From NCBI GenBank assembly GCA_937884235.1, contig CALGBT010000656.1, positions 1 to 16,156 on the forward strand: a stretch of DNA of 16,156 nt, given 5' to 3'. This DNA comes from an uncultured Pseudomonadota bacterium. Lineage in GTDB: Bacteria > Myxococcota_A > UBA9042 > CAIXZC01. Position numbers and translations under genes: made by a program. Every line of letters starts with the position of its first letter. Position 1 is the stretch's first letter. Below, piece after piece: positions 1 through 8,252 of the stretch. The notes under the pieces are model-generated. The model worked only from the letters and a program-made list of their open reading frames with translations, was not told the origin of the DNA and ran no database searches.

Positions 1-1115
1 CATTGAGCGTCAGGAAGCTGCTGATGGTAGCCTTGAAAGAGGTCTATGTTGTGGTTGCAGCCCGACTCTCTGACCCGTCCAAAAAGTTCCTGGGTGCGGT
101 CCTGGTGGGCTATGAAGTGGGCACCGCAGTGGCGTGGGAAGATACGGCGATTACATTGGGCATCAGGCCGGTACTTCAGCAGTGCCTTGAGGCGCAGTTG
201 GAGGGAAACGAGGACCAGCATACTGAAGTGCTTTGCGACTACGAGAAGTCCAAGCAGGAGAATGGCGTAACCTATCTGCTGCGCAACAAGAAGGGTCAGA
301 CCATGCGGGCCGGCACCAGCTTGACCGCCAGTGCCGCCAATGCGTTGACTCAGGACTCCAAGGAGCTTGAGTCGGAACCGTCGCGGACTCTGGGCTCGCT
401 GCTTGCCAAGGCCAATCCAGTGCCGGTGGACTACTCGCCCGACGGGGAGGCGCTGCGTGCCATCCTGACGGTGGACATCGAGGCTGCTTTGGGGATGTTC
501 CAAACAATGAAGCTGGTGATCATCCTGCTGGGCATTCTGGTCTTCCTGGTGGGGATGCTCATTATTCAACTCATCGCGCGGTCGTTTGCCAAGCCATTCG
601 AGAGCATTGATGCGGGAATTCATGAGATTATCGGCGGCAATTTTGAGTACTCGTTCCCCTTCAATTTCCGGGAAGAGTTACCCCGCTCTATGGCTCAGTC
701 GCTAACGATCATGAAGGCTGTTTTGCTGGGCTTGCCCCTGCCGGAAGATCAGGAGAGGGATGACTCCTGGGCATCGAATCTGCGTGTCGAGGGGGAATCC
801 GAAGCTGGGGCAGTTCAGCCGGTAGATGAAGATACTGGCGACTTGGTCGAGGCCCAGACCGAGTTGGGCGAAGTCAAGGCGGACAGTATCAAAGAGTCGG
901 CCACGGAGTATTACCGCCGGCTCTTCCGTGAGTATACCGAAGCCAAGCAGAAGTTGGGCGAAGATACCAGCAAGATCACCTACATCAAATTTGTGGAGAA
1001 GGTCGCCAAGACCGAGAAGGCGCTGCGGGAGAAGTACGATGTCAAGCAGATCATCCTCAAGGTCGAGACGAAGGACACACAGGTTGTGCTGGTTCCCCTC
1101 AGGGTGGTCGGTTAG
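1..1115 (+). CDS. MXAN_5187-family membrane sensor protein, 5' end outside window
   Basis: The reading frame is open to the left edge, so the gene is truncated at its 5' end; residue numbers count from the TTG at 3. Residues 1-165 are a soluble, probably periplasmic sensor segment, including a stretch like the end of a Cache-type domain (LGAVLVGYEVG near 30-40). Residues 169-191 form one transmembrane helix, followed by a HAMP-like linker (about 192-245) and an acidic low-complexity stretch (250-295). The last 70 residues (about 300-366; EYYRRLF, YIKFVEKV, LREKYDVKQIILKV) match from memory the C-terminal domain of Myxococcus MXAN_5187-type proteins. No kinase, GGDEF or methyl-accepting domain is present, so the output mechanism is unknown; the C-terminal domain may be a protein-interaction module. 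The stop lies 12 bases before the next gene, suggesting co-transcription. Family assignment is fairly secure; ligand and partner cannot be read. Confidence 0.75.
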   Translation, partial: LSVRKLLMVALKEVYVVVAARLSDPSKKFLGAVLVGYEVGTAVAWEDTAITLGIRPVLQQCLEAQLEGNEDQHTEVLCDYEKSKQENGVTYLLRNKKGQTMRAGTSLTASAANALTQDSKELESEPSRTLGSLLAKANPVPVDYSPDGEALRAILTVDIEAALGMFQTMKLVIILLGILVFLVGMLIIQLIARSFAKPFESIDAGIHEIIGGNFEYSFPFNFREELPRSMAQSLTIMKAVLLGLPLPEDQERDDSWASNLRVEGESEAGAVQPVDEDTGDLVEAQTELGEVKADSIKESATEYYRRLFREYTEAKQKLGEDTSKITYIKFVEKVAKTEKALREKYDVKQIILKVETKDTQVVLVPLRVVG

Positions 1116-1127
1116 AAACGGGGAGCA

Positions 1128-4100
1128 ATGATCCCTCGAGTCGCAGTCTCTAGCATTGCGCTACTCATTATCATTGGCCAATCCCACGTTATTCAAGCAC
1201 AAGTCCCTGACCCGGCAGTCAACCCGCCCCGTGCCGCTGCTGCCGACGAAGTGGTGGCACCCGAGGCGCCCGCCAAGGAAGTTGCCACGCCCGCCGATGC
1301 TGCCGTTGATGGCGCACCGCCTGTAGAGGCCCCTGTTGACGGCGCCCCCACCGAAGTGCTCCCGGTTGACGACGTGGCGGCGTCCGCGGCAGCAACGGCA
1401 TTGTCGCCGGAGGAGTTGCGGAGCCTTCTATTGTCGCTAGTGGAGGGCTCTCCGGAGGGAGGGCGGCGGGTGGCGTTGCAACGGCTTGGGGCCAGTTGCG
1501 ATTCCCGCATTTTGCCGGTACTTCTGGCGCAGGCGAAGAGAGGCTTGCCCGCCGACCGTTTGGCTGCCATTGAGGCGTTGGGGGGGTTCGCAGACCCTGG
1601 CGTTGCCCTCTTCCTGGCGGACATAGCGGGTGCTCAGAAGAACTCCACCGAGTTGTGCATAGCGGCTGTTGCGGCCTTGGGTGAGCAAGGGACCGAGTTG
1701 GCTGGCGAGTTGCTGCTGGAGTTGGGTCGGGCGCTCAGTGGCCCCCTTGCGGCCCAGGCCGAAGACTATGCTACGGCGCGTTACCCCCAGGTGGTGTTTC
1801 TGCGGGCCGCCGTGGAAGCGGGCAACACGGGGGTGCTCGACGAGCGGCCCCAGGATGCGGAGCTGGTGCGCCTGCTCGTGCAGATGAGCGCGACCTCGAT
1901 GCCTGCCAGTCGGGCGGCTGCAGCGGCTGGACTGGGGAGGCTGCGGGATCCGCGGGCCATCCGTGCCCTGGACGGTGCTGTGGATAGCCGCGATCACAAC
2001 CTGGGCATGGCTGCAATAGAGGCTCTGGGCATGCTTGACGTGCCCCTGGCGGCACACGTTCTGGCTCGCCGGGTCACCGATTCGGCCATGCCGCATGACC
2101 GTCGGGCCAGATGCCTGGAGGTGCTGCTGGGCCAGGTAAATACCGCTGCAGCTCCGCTGGTTTTCGAGTTGTCCTGGACCCACAATTCTCTCTTCGCCGA
2201 GGTGCTTCCGGCCGACCAATTGGCCGCTTATCTGGAAGAGAGGCTGGGCGATAGGATTGCCGATCGCAACGATGAGGAGCGCCCCCATTTCGACGCTGAG
2301 CTGCTAGTGGACTTGATGCAGGTGGATTCCTATCAGCGCATTCTGCGAGCTTTGAGCCTGGCTCGGGAAGTGACGGCGCGAGTTGACCTTCTGCCCGCCC
2401 TGGTTGTGCACTTGCATACCGCCGGCTTGCAGGAGGAGGCGGTGAGAACCGTCGCACAGTTTGACAGTGACCGGGCCCGCATTGCCTTGGGGAGGGTCAT
2501 TGCCGATTTTAACGAGTTGGGCATGTTGCGTCAGCTGGCCCTCGACCACCTCGCGCGGCAGCCCAGCGAGCAGGCTTTTAAGCTACTCGTGCAGCTCCAC
2601 AAAGGGGAGCGCAACGAGAAGTCCCGCGCGAGGATTCTTGAGGCCATTCGCCAGTACCACCCCGATGCGGGTCGGCAGGCCGGACTGATCGTCGACGAGA
2701 AGATACGCAGTGGTTTGATCCCCATGATGATTGTCGGTGCGATACACGCCGGGACGATGATGGGGCTGGCCTCCGATTCCATCGACCCCCGGGAGAGGAG
2801 CAACATTGTGCTGCCGGTGCTCGGCGGGGCAATTCTGGGTGCGGGGGGGCCGCTGCTGCTGACCCTAGGTGACGAAGTTCACCCCTCCGAAGCGGCATGG
2901 GTCGGGACCATTGGCGGCTGGGGACTGCTGGACGGTGCCCTGGTCGCGGCCATGCTGGGGCAGGGCAACAGCTCCGAGGAGACGGAGCAGCGGTTGCTGG
3001 AGGCCGGCATGGCGGTTGGCCAGCTCGCCGGCCTGGTCTCAGCGTGGGTAACCCGCAAGGATCTGGGGCGCGACCCCGGCATGATCGGCTACCTGAATCT
3101 CTCTGCTGCGGTGGGTACTGGCGCCGGTCTGGGCATCGCCTTGCTCGATGAGGACTCGTCGAGCAACCTGCGGTCAGGACTCGCCCTGGGAGGCAGTGTG
3201 GGGGCCTCCCTGGCGGCACGCTATCTGGCTCGTGACATCGAGTTCTCGCCGGAAGATCGGCTGACCATGGCCTCGACGTCCTGGATGGCAGCCTGGTCAG
3301 TGGCCTGGACCGCCCGTACCCTCGGGGTCGAGCATGAAGAAGGCATCTGGGGCGGCATTATGCTGGGTACTGGGCTGGGATTTGCCGGGGGATCGGTGCT
3401 CGGGGCCTATCTTGACTGGGATAAACACCACGCACTCTACTGTAACTCCGCTTTTCTAGCCGGGAATGTTGCCGGATTTGGTATTGCCAACCTCATGGAG
3501 GACTCGAGCACTGAGGCTCTCGGGGCGCTGGTGGTAACCGGCAGCGCGGCCGCACTTGCGGCTGCCGTCGTTCTTGCCGATGACCTGCGTTTCGAGGGGG
3601 CCGACGGCTGGACTGCGACATCCGCCACAGTGATCGGCGGTTGGAGCGGCGCCTGGTTGGCAGAGACCCTGGGGGCCGATCACTCCACCGGTGCCCTGGG
3701 CGGGCTGACGTTGGGGAGCGCGGTCGGATATGGGGTGGGATCAGTTCTGGTAGCCACCACAGACGCCGAGGCAGCCTTCCTGGGATATGTCGATCTGGCC
3801 TACGTGATGGGCAATCTCGGTGGACTCGGCATGGCTTTGCAGTGGGAGGATGCTGATGCCGGGTTTGCTGGTGCGTGGATGGTCGGCGGCGGTGCCGCCG
3901 CGTTGGGGACCGCAGTGGCGCTGGGCCAGGATTTTACCTTCTCTGACCGCAACCTCTACCAGACTGCATTGACTATGGGACTGGGTGGATGGGCCGGCTA
4001 TTTCGCGCTGGACGCGGCTCGGCCCGACCACGCTTCCGCATCTGGCGGCGGACTGCTGCTGGGGAGTGCGGCGGGCTTTGCCGTCGGGTCGGTGCTGGCC

Positions 4101-5690
4101 GCCTACACCGACCCAGATCTCGGGGGCCTAAATCGGGGACTGGCGGGCTTTAGCATCGGCACGTCTTTCGGGCTGGGGCTGGGACTTGTTTTCACCGATT
4201 TGGAGGACCGCTGGGTTGAATCGTTGATGCTGGCGGGTGGTCTGGCCGGCACCGCCGGCTATCTGGCCATTGAGGACAGTACTCGCTATACCGCTGGAGA
4301 CGTTGGTCTGTTGGCCCTCGGTGGAGTCTGGGGGGGCTGGCAGGGCAACGCCACCTGGCGTGCGGTGGGCGGGACATCTGGCCGGGCTGGGACCGGGTCC
4401 AGGTTACTGGGCGTAGCCACTGGACTGGTGGCCACAACCGCCATTTCTCAGTGGGTGGATTGGGAACCGGAGCGGATTGCCTGGGCTTCATCGGGCGGTG
4501 CGGCCGGCTCTATCCTAGGCGGGGGGATGGGATTGATGATACCCACCCTGAGCGATGAAGGACGCTGGGCTCTGAGCGTTGTTGGTGGTTGGTCAGGGCT
4601 GGTCTCGGAGTTGCTCATTGTGCCCGATGCCGAGTTTACCGGTGGCGATGTTGCCGCAATGTTTGCCGGCACCGGATGGGGAATCGGTCAGGCTTGGCTC
4701 ATTGCCAATGCGGTGGAAGCCTCCGCAACGAGCCGGACCGGTGCCCTGATGTTTGGGGGCAGCGTTGGTTATCTGGCCGGCGAGGCTTTTGGTCGGGCCA
4801 CCGACCTGAAAGCCAGCGCGGTTCTCTATACCGAACTGGCGAGCTACGGTGCTGCGGCCATGGGTGCGGGGAGCGTTCTCCTCGCCGACGGTGGCGATGG
4901 CGCGCTGGCGGCGGTTGCATCGGCAACTGGCTGGGGGGCCAAGGTGGCCACCTCGTTTGTCGCCGAAGACATGAGGTTCGCACCGGACGACATCTGGGAG
5001 TACATGCTGGGACAGGGTTTTGGGACGTGGCAAGGGCTGGGGTATGCCGCCTACTTCGATGCGGGAGATCGGCGCCGAGGGGGGGCGACCCTCATGGGTA
5101 TTTCCTCTGGCTTCCTGGTGCCTCTGGTGCTGAACCAGTTTGGTGACTTCACGGCGTGGGAGGACTTCCTCCTTGCCGGCGGCATTGTCTGGGGTACCTG
5201 GTTTGGGGTCTGGAGTCCGTATGCGTACGGCGATACCGATTTCAGGCTGGCGGGGGACCCGAAGTTGCTCGGGGCGCTCATCGGTGGGGAGGTTGGACTT
5301 CTGGCCACCTGGCTGAGCCTGGCTCTGGGAGTCTCTCCAGAGACGGTGGGCTGGACGCAGTTGGTGGGTCTGATGGGCATGGCGCTGGGCTCCAGCGGCA
5401 CCGCCATCTTCTCCCAGGATGGACCCACTGTGGGCACTGGCATGCTGGTGGGTACGGCTGCCGGCCTGATCACCGGGGCCATCTGGGGTGAGATGCGTCA
5501 CAAGGCCGCGGCATCGTCGGCTGCTCTGGAGAGCAGTTCGGCAGTTGGCCGGAGTTCAACTGGACGCCGCTATTCAGGTCAGGTGCCAAAGTGGCTCAGC
5601 ACCTTGCGCCCGGCCTCGCTGGTTGCGCCGCCCCCCGCCGGGCACGATGACCAACCGGTCCTCCTCTTCGGGGTGGAAGGCGTCTTGTAG
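1128..5690 (+). CDS. giant exported HEAT-repeat protein with glycine-rich 116-residue tandem repeats
   Basis: A 1520-residue protein starting at ATG 1128 with a GGGGAG ribosome site 3-8 bases upstream. Residues 1-24 look like a Sec signal peptide (hydrophobic ALLIII core, cleavage after IQA). Residues 25-92 are an Ala/Pro/Glu linker with repeated DGAP-type units. Residues about 95-510 are helical repeats of HEAT/PBS-lyase type (for example RLAAIEALGGFADPGVALFL and ASRAAAAAGLGRLRDPRAIRAL), usually protein-docking scaffolds. Residues about 528-1455 are glycine- and alanine-rich hydrophobic segments in a regular tandem array, followed by a Ser-rich, Pro-rich tail. The array could be membrane helices with Gly-zipper packing or a compact repeat fold; all-small hydrophobic stretches without polar alternation argue against a classic beta-barrel. 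I do not recognise a named family for the C-terminal part. It probably lies in an operon with the upstream sensor and acts in the cell envelope; function unknown. Confidence 0.85.
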   Translation: MIPRVAVSSIALLIIIGQSHVIQAQVPDPAVNPPRAAAADEVVAPEAPAKEVATPADAAVDGAPPVEAPVDGAPTEVLPVDDVAASAAATALSPEELRSLLLSLVEGSPEGGRRVALQRLGASCDSRILPVLLAQAKRGLPADRLAAIEALGGFADPGVALFLADIAGAQKNSTELCIAAVAALGEQGTELAGELLLELGRALSGPLAAQAEDYATARYPQVVFLRAAVEAGNTGVLDERPQDAELVRLLVQMSATSMPASRAAAAAGLGRLRDPRAIRALDGAVDSRDHNLGMAAIEALGMLDVPLAAHVLARRVTDSAMPHDRRARCLEVLLGQVNTAAAPLVFELSWTHNSLFAEVLPADQLAAYLEERLGDRIADRNDEERPHFDAELLVDLMQVDSYQRILRALSLAREVTARVDLLPALVVHLHTAGLQEEAVRTVAQFDSDRARIALGRVIADFNELGMLRQLALDHLARQPSEQAFKLLVQLHKGERNEKSRARILEAIRQYHPDAGRQAGLIVDEKIRSGLIPMMIVGAIHAGTMMGLASDSIDPRERSNIVLPVLGGAILGAGGPLLLTLGDEVHPSEAAWVGTIGGWGLLDGALVAAMLGQGNSSEETEQRLLEAGMAVGQLAGLVSAWVTRKDLGRDPGMIGYLNLSAAVGTGAGLGIALLDEDSSSNLRSGLALGGSVGASLAARYLARDIEFSPEDRLTMASTSWMAAWSVAWTARTLGVEHEEGIWGGIMLGTGLGFAGGSVLGAYLDWDKHHALYCNSAFLAGNVAGFGIANLMEDSSTEALGALVVTGSAAALAAAVVLADDLRFEGADGWTATSATVIGGWSGAWLAETLGADHSTGALGGLTLGSAVGYGVGSVLVATTDAEAAFLGYVDLAYVMGNLGGLGMALQWEDADAGFAGAWMVGGGAAALGTAVALGQDFTFSDRNLYQTALTMGLGGWAGYFALDAARPDHASASGGGLLLGSAAGFAVGSVLAAYTDPDLGGLNRGLAGFSIGTSFGLGLGLVFTDLEDRWVESLMLAGGLAGTAGYLAIEDSTRYTAGDVGLLALGGVWGGWQGNATWRAVGGTSGRAGTGSRLLGVATGLVATTAISQWVDWEPERIAWASSGGAAGSILGGGMGLMIPTLSDEGRWALSVVGGWSGLVSELLIVPDAEFTGGDVAAMFAGTGWGIGQAWLIANAVEASATSRTGALMFGGSVGYLAGEAFGRATDLKASAVLYTELASYGAAAMGAGSVLLADGGDGALAAVASATGWGAKVATSFVAEDMRFAPDDIWEYMLGQGFGTWQGLGYAAYFDAGDRRRGGATLMGISSGFLVPLVLNQFGDFTAWEDFLLAGGIVWGTWFGVWSPYAYGDTDFRLAGDPKLLGALIGGEVGLLATWLSLALGVSPETVGWTQLVGLMGMALGSSGTAIFSQDGPTVGTGMLVGTAAGLITGAIWGEMRHKAAASSAALESSSAVGRSSTGRRYSGQVPKWLSTLRPASLVAPPPAGHDDQPVLLFGVEGVL
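2868..5330 (+). repeat. coding tandem repeat, about 116 residues per unit (4 x 29)
   Basis: Within the HEAT protein, a motif of the form D-x-x-F-x-x-x-D followed about 15-20 residues later by a GGW-like turn recurs. Its aromatic anchor lies at residues 706, 822, 938, 1054 (Tyr), 1170, 1284 and 1372. Spacings are 116, 116, 116, 116, 114 and 88. A degenerate first copy sits near 581-590. A unit such as 817-932 divides into four segments of about 27-33 residues, each a Gly-rich hydrophobic stretch ending in an acidic residue (TLG, TTD, WED, GQD). The short last interval of 88 equals three such segments. This is direct counting from the translation; the structural meaning is inferred. Confidence 0.8.
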
Positions 5691-5749
5691 CTTGATTCCC
5701 GCGCGTGGCGCGTGGCACACTGGGCCCGTTGAACTTTGCAGGAGTCATC

Positions 5750-5980
5750 ATGAAGATTCGCTTTCTCGGCCCCATCCAGCGGCCCCCCGACGAGAGGGTC
5801 ACCGAGGTGGTTGCTGACTTTGCCGGCGGGACCGTACGGATCCTCCTTGAGCAACTAGGTTATCCGCCACAGCAGGTGAGCTTCCTCTCGGTCATCCGGG
5901 ACAGTCAAAGACTCTCGCTGGACCAGGAACTCGGTGTGGACGACGAAGTGACCGTGATGTTGATTGTGGGAGGTGGCTAA
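5750..5980 (+). CDS. MoaD/ThiS-family beta-grasp sulfur-carrier-like protein
   Basis: A 76-residue protein. ATG 5750 is chosen because an AGGAG site lies 6 bases upstream and the translation then starts MKIRFLGP, the usual first strand of the fold. An in-frame upstream start at 5705 would add 15 residues with no ribosome site. Features of the MoaD/ThiS superfamily are the N-terminal beta strand, the central helix region (GGTVRILLEQLG), the pattern LDQELGVDDEVTVMLIV, and a C-terminal Gly-Gly exactly at the stop (VGGG). In this family the terminal glycine is adenylated by an E1-like enzyme and then carries sulfur for molybdopterin, thiamine or tRNA thiolation, or is conjugated to proteins. No E1, MoaE, ThiG or tRNA enzyme is nearby, so the pathway is open. 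The stop is one base before the next start, indicating translational coupling to the exported barrel protein. Confidence 0.8.
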   Translation: MKIRFLGPIQRPPDERVTEVVADFAGGTVRILLEQLGYPPQQVSFLSVIRDSQRLSLDQELGVDDEVTVMLIVGGG

Positions 5981-5981
5981 G

Positions 5982-8222
5982 GTGGTGAGATTCAAATACG
6001 TGGCACGTGTCCTTCCTGCAATCCTGGTGTTGTTGCTGAGTACTCCTGTGGCGGCCTACGACTACCGAGCCCCAATTCTTGTGGATGACGAGGACGACAT
6101 CTATGAGTTGCTGGCCTCTGGGGACATCGACGATGACGAGAAGGATACCTTGCTTGACCTCCTGAGGGATCCTCTGGACCTCAATGAAGCCTCGCGGCGG
6201 GAGCTCTACGGCCTGCCCGGGCTGACCTATGCGCTGGTCGATGCGATCATCGCCCGGCGGGACGACAAGCCTTTCACCAGAGTCACTCAACTCAAGAAGG
6301 TCGACGGCATTACCAATGAGATCTTCGTTCAGGTGAAATCCCTGGTTCGGGTTGTCCCCCCTCGCAAGACGGCGGGCCCCAAAGGTAAGTCTAAGATCCA
6401 GGGTGAGGTGCGGGCCAAGGTTGCCGATCGAATTCGAGGCAAGGGTACCTCCGCGACATCGACGGCTGACGATGACCGGCCCGAGGGCTATGTCCGGGTC
6501 AAGGCGAAGGACGCAGGGCTCTGGGAGGTGGGGGCCGTGGTGGTGACGCAGAATACCATCGGCTCCGTTTCAAACTACGGCTCCAATCTTGAGGTGGCGC
6601 CATACTTCGTGGACAAGGACGGTCTACCCAAGGACGTTGACAACGACGAGTACTACTTCGTTAAGACCTCAGGTGAGACTTATCTGCCATCGTGGCCCAA
6701 AGTTTATGCCCGTTTTCAGTTCAAGGATGTCACGGCGTTGGCCGGTAGCTACCGGGTTGGTTTTGGGCAGCGGCTGCTCATCGACAACATCGGGCAGCAG
6801 AACCCCTACGGTTTCAAGCCGGACCTTTACGTGGGGGAGGGGGAGTACGGTTTCAGCCCCTACCGCGGGTTCTTTGGTGCGGTGGCCACGGTGCCCCTGT
6901 TTGACAAGGGGAACATGCGCCTGGAGGCCACGCCCTTCTTCTCCTGGTGGCGGCACGATATTTATCAGAGCGACATGAAACACAGGGTTTCTGAGGCAGA
7001 TGGCTGCATTCCGGAGATTCCTGAGACCTGCTATGACAAGTATGCGCTGATTCAGCCATACGAAGACGACAGCTTCCTGAAGCTCTCCTCCCAGTCATTT
7101 CCTCGGGCCTGGTCGGAGCTCATCGGCGGTGCCAATGCCACCCTCCACTTGGGGCGTCATTCCCATGTCGGCATCACCGGTTTTGGGAGCATGATCGATT
7201 TCCATTTTGGTGATGATGATGCGGTTCTCACCGGCAACGGGTACCCTGAGCGAAAGGTCTTCTATGCCATGGGCCTGGACGGGGCCTATGTTGTTGGCGA
7301 CCTCTCGGTCTTTGGGGAGGTGGCGATGATGGACAACCTCTCCTATGCCGGTCTCGCCCGCGCCCTTTGGGAACTCGGCGATTTCGTGATGGAAGGGTCT
7401 GTTCACTACTACGATGACGAGTACGACAACCCCCATTCCCGTGGCTATGCCCTGAGCGACCAGTTCGACGGCAGCTCTCGCAAGGGGGAGTTGGGGGGCA
7501 TGCTCTCCCTGAAGTATCGTCCCTTCAAGTGGCTCTCTTTGCGGGTCGACGAAGACGTCTGGCGCACTCCGGTGTGGAAGGATGGCGGCACCAAGGAAGA
7601 GACGGTCCAGGTGCTGCGCGGCGAGACTTACTTCCGGCTGGACACGGTGCCCGTGGAGAAGGTGCGACTTGGTGGCTTCTTCAAACTCGCTGACCGGGAT
7701 CTCAAGGAGTCCGGCACCGACGAGGAGTACTACTCCAGTGACGAACCGGCGCGGGGCGAGAAGTACCAATGGGGAGCACAGCTTTCGACGCAGTTGATCC
7801 CCAACGTACAGCTTTGGGCATACTACAAGCAGGCTTTCATTGATGTGGGCAGCAACAGTCCCGATAAAGATGAGCCGAGCGACAGCCGCGAAAAGGAGCA
7901 CTATGCAGTATTGAAGGTGAGCCTTCGTCCTTTGGCTTTCGTTGAAAAGAAGTGGGAGAAGTTGCTGGTTATTGATGCTCGCGGGAAGTACTTCGAGGGC
8001 GATTTGGAAGGGGATGATGCGTTTGTCGGCACCGGTGGTGTCAGCGGTGCCACCCGGTATGCGGAAAGCTACGTTCAACTTGGGACCACGATTATGAAGC
8101 GATACTCTGTGACGGTCCGCGGTGCGGTGAGAGAACACCTCGAGAAGGAGACCAGCACCGGCGACACTTCGAAGAAGGCCACGGAGTGGTTCTACAAGGC
8201 CACCCTGGATATCAAGTTCTAG
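5982..8222 (+). CDS. exported helix-hairpin-helix (ComEA-like) plus outer-membrane beta-barrel protein
   Basis: GTG 5982 is chosen because GGGAGGTGG ends 6 bases upstream inside the preceding gene; GTG 5985 is also possible, and the longer TTG 5964 start lacks a ribosome site. It encodes 746 residues. Residues 1-25 are a signal peptide (cleavage after PVAA). Residues about 63-124 are a ComEA-type helix-hairpin-helix region (LDLNEASRRELYGLPGL, then a second hairpin KKVDGITNEI), a fold that usually binds DNA or acts as an interaction module. A basic Lys/Arg linker follows, and from about 165 there are alternating aromatic/polar strands with Tyr- and Asp-rich turns ending in a C-terminal Phe (LDIKF), typical of outer-membrane barrels. 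The stretch SYRVGFGQRLL near 254-264 resembles the conserved barrel motif of HhH-barrel proteins known from Bacteroidetes. It likely sits in the outer membrane with the HhH domain in the periplasm. A role in DNA handling is only a possibility. Confidence 0.85.
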   Translation: MVRFKYVARVLPAILVLLLSTPVAAYDYRAPILVDDEDDIYELLASGDIDDDEKDTLLDLLRDPLDLNEASRRELYGLPGLTYALVDAIIARRDDKPFTRVTQLKKVDGITNEIFVQVKSLVRVVPPRKTAGPKGKSKIQGEVRAKVADRIRGKGTSATSTADDDRPEGYVRVKAKDAGLWEVGAVVVTQNTIGSVSNYGSNLEVAPYFVDKDGLPKDVDNDEYYFVKTSGETYLPSWPKVYARFQFKDVTALAGSYRVGFGQRLLIDNIGQQNPYGFKPDLYVGEGEYGFSPYRGFFGAVATVPLFDKGNMRLEATPFFSWWRHDIYQSDMKHRVSEADGCIPEIPETCYDKYALIQPYEDDSFLKLSSQSFPRAWSELIGGANATLHLGRHSHVGITGFGSMIDFHFGDDDAVLTGNGYPERKVFYAMGLDGAYVVGDLSVFGEVAMMDNLSYAGLARALWELGDFVMEGSVHYYDDEYDNPHSRGYALSDQFDGSSRKGELGGMLSLKYRPFKWLSLRVDEDVWRTPVWKDGGTKEETVQVLRGETYFRLDTVPVEKVRLGGFFKLADRDLKESGTDEEYYSSDEPARGEKYQWGAQLSTQLIPNVQLWAYYKQAFIDVGSNSPDKDEPSDSREKEHYAVLKVSLRPLAFVEKKWEKLLVIDARGKYFEGDLEGDDAFVGTGGVSGATRYAESYVQLGTTIMKRYSVTVRGAVREHLEKETSTGDTSKKATEWFYKATLDIKF

Positions 8223-8228
8223 CAAAAC

Positions 8229-8242
8229 GGCCCTTCCGGGCC
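8229..8242 (+). other. small GC hairpin between coupled genes
   Basis: GGCCC-TTCC-GGGCC forms a perfect 5-base-pair stem with a 4-base loop in the 30-base gap, directly before the AGGAGG of the next gene. No T-run follows, so it is not a standard terminator. It may modulate ribosome access to, or stability of, the downstream message. Confidence 0.45.
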
Positions 8243-8252
8243 AGGAGGTTCA

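Noticed and set aside
4593..5501. 302-codon open frame on the - strand within the giant repeat protein
   Set aside because: Antisense shadow of the Gly-rich repeats; low-complexity translation, no ribosome site, no recognisable family.
5705..5749. 15-codon extension of the MoaD/ThiS-like protein
   Set aside because: The family begins at the MKIRF strand, and AGGAG is placed for ATG 5750.
5691..5749. Promoter before the MoaD/ThiS-like gene
   Set aside because: A TTGATT at 5692 has no acceptable -10 partner at 16-18 bases; only the short tandem GCGTGGC is notable. Read-through from upstream is as likely.
7095..8225. 376-codon open frame on the - strand opposite the HhH-barrel gene
   Set aside because: It lies wholly antisense to a gene with a signal peptide, recognised domain and ribosome site, and its own translation shows no domain or plausible start signal. 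High GC produces such antisense frames.
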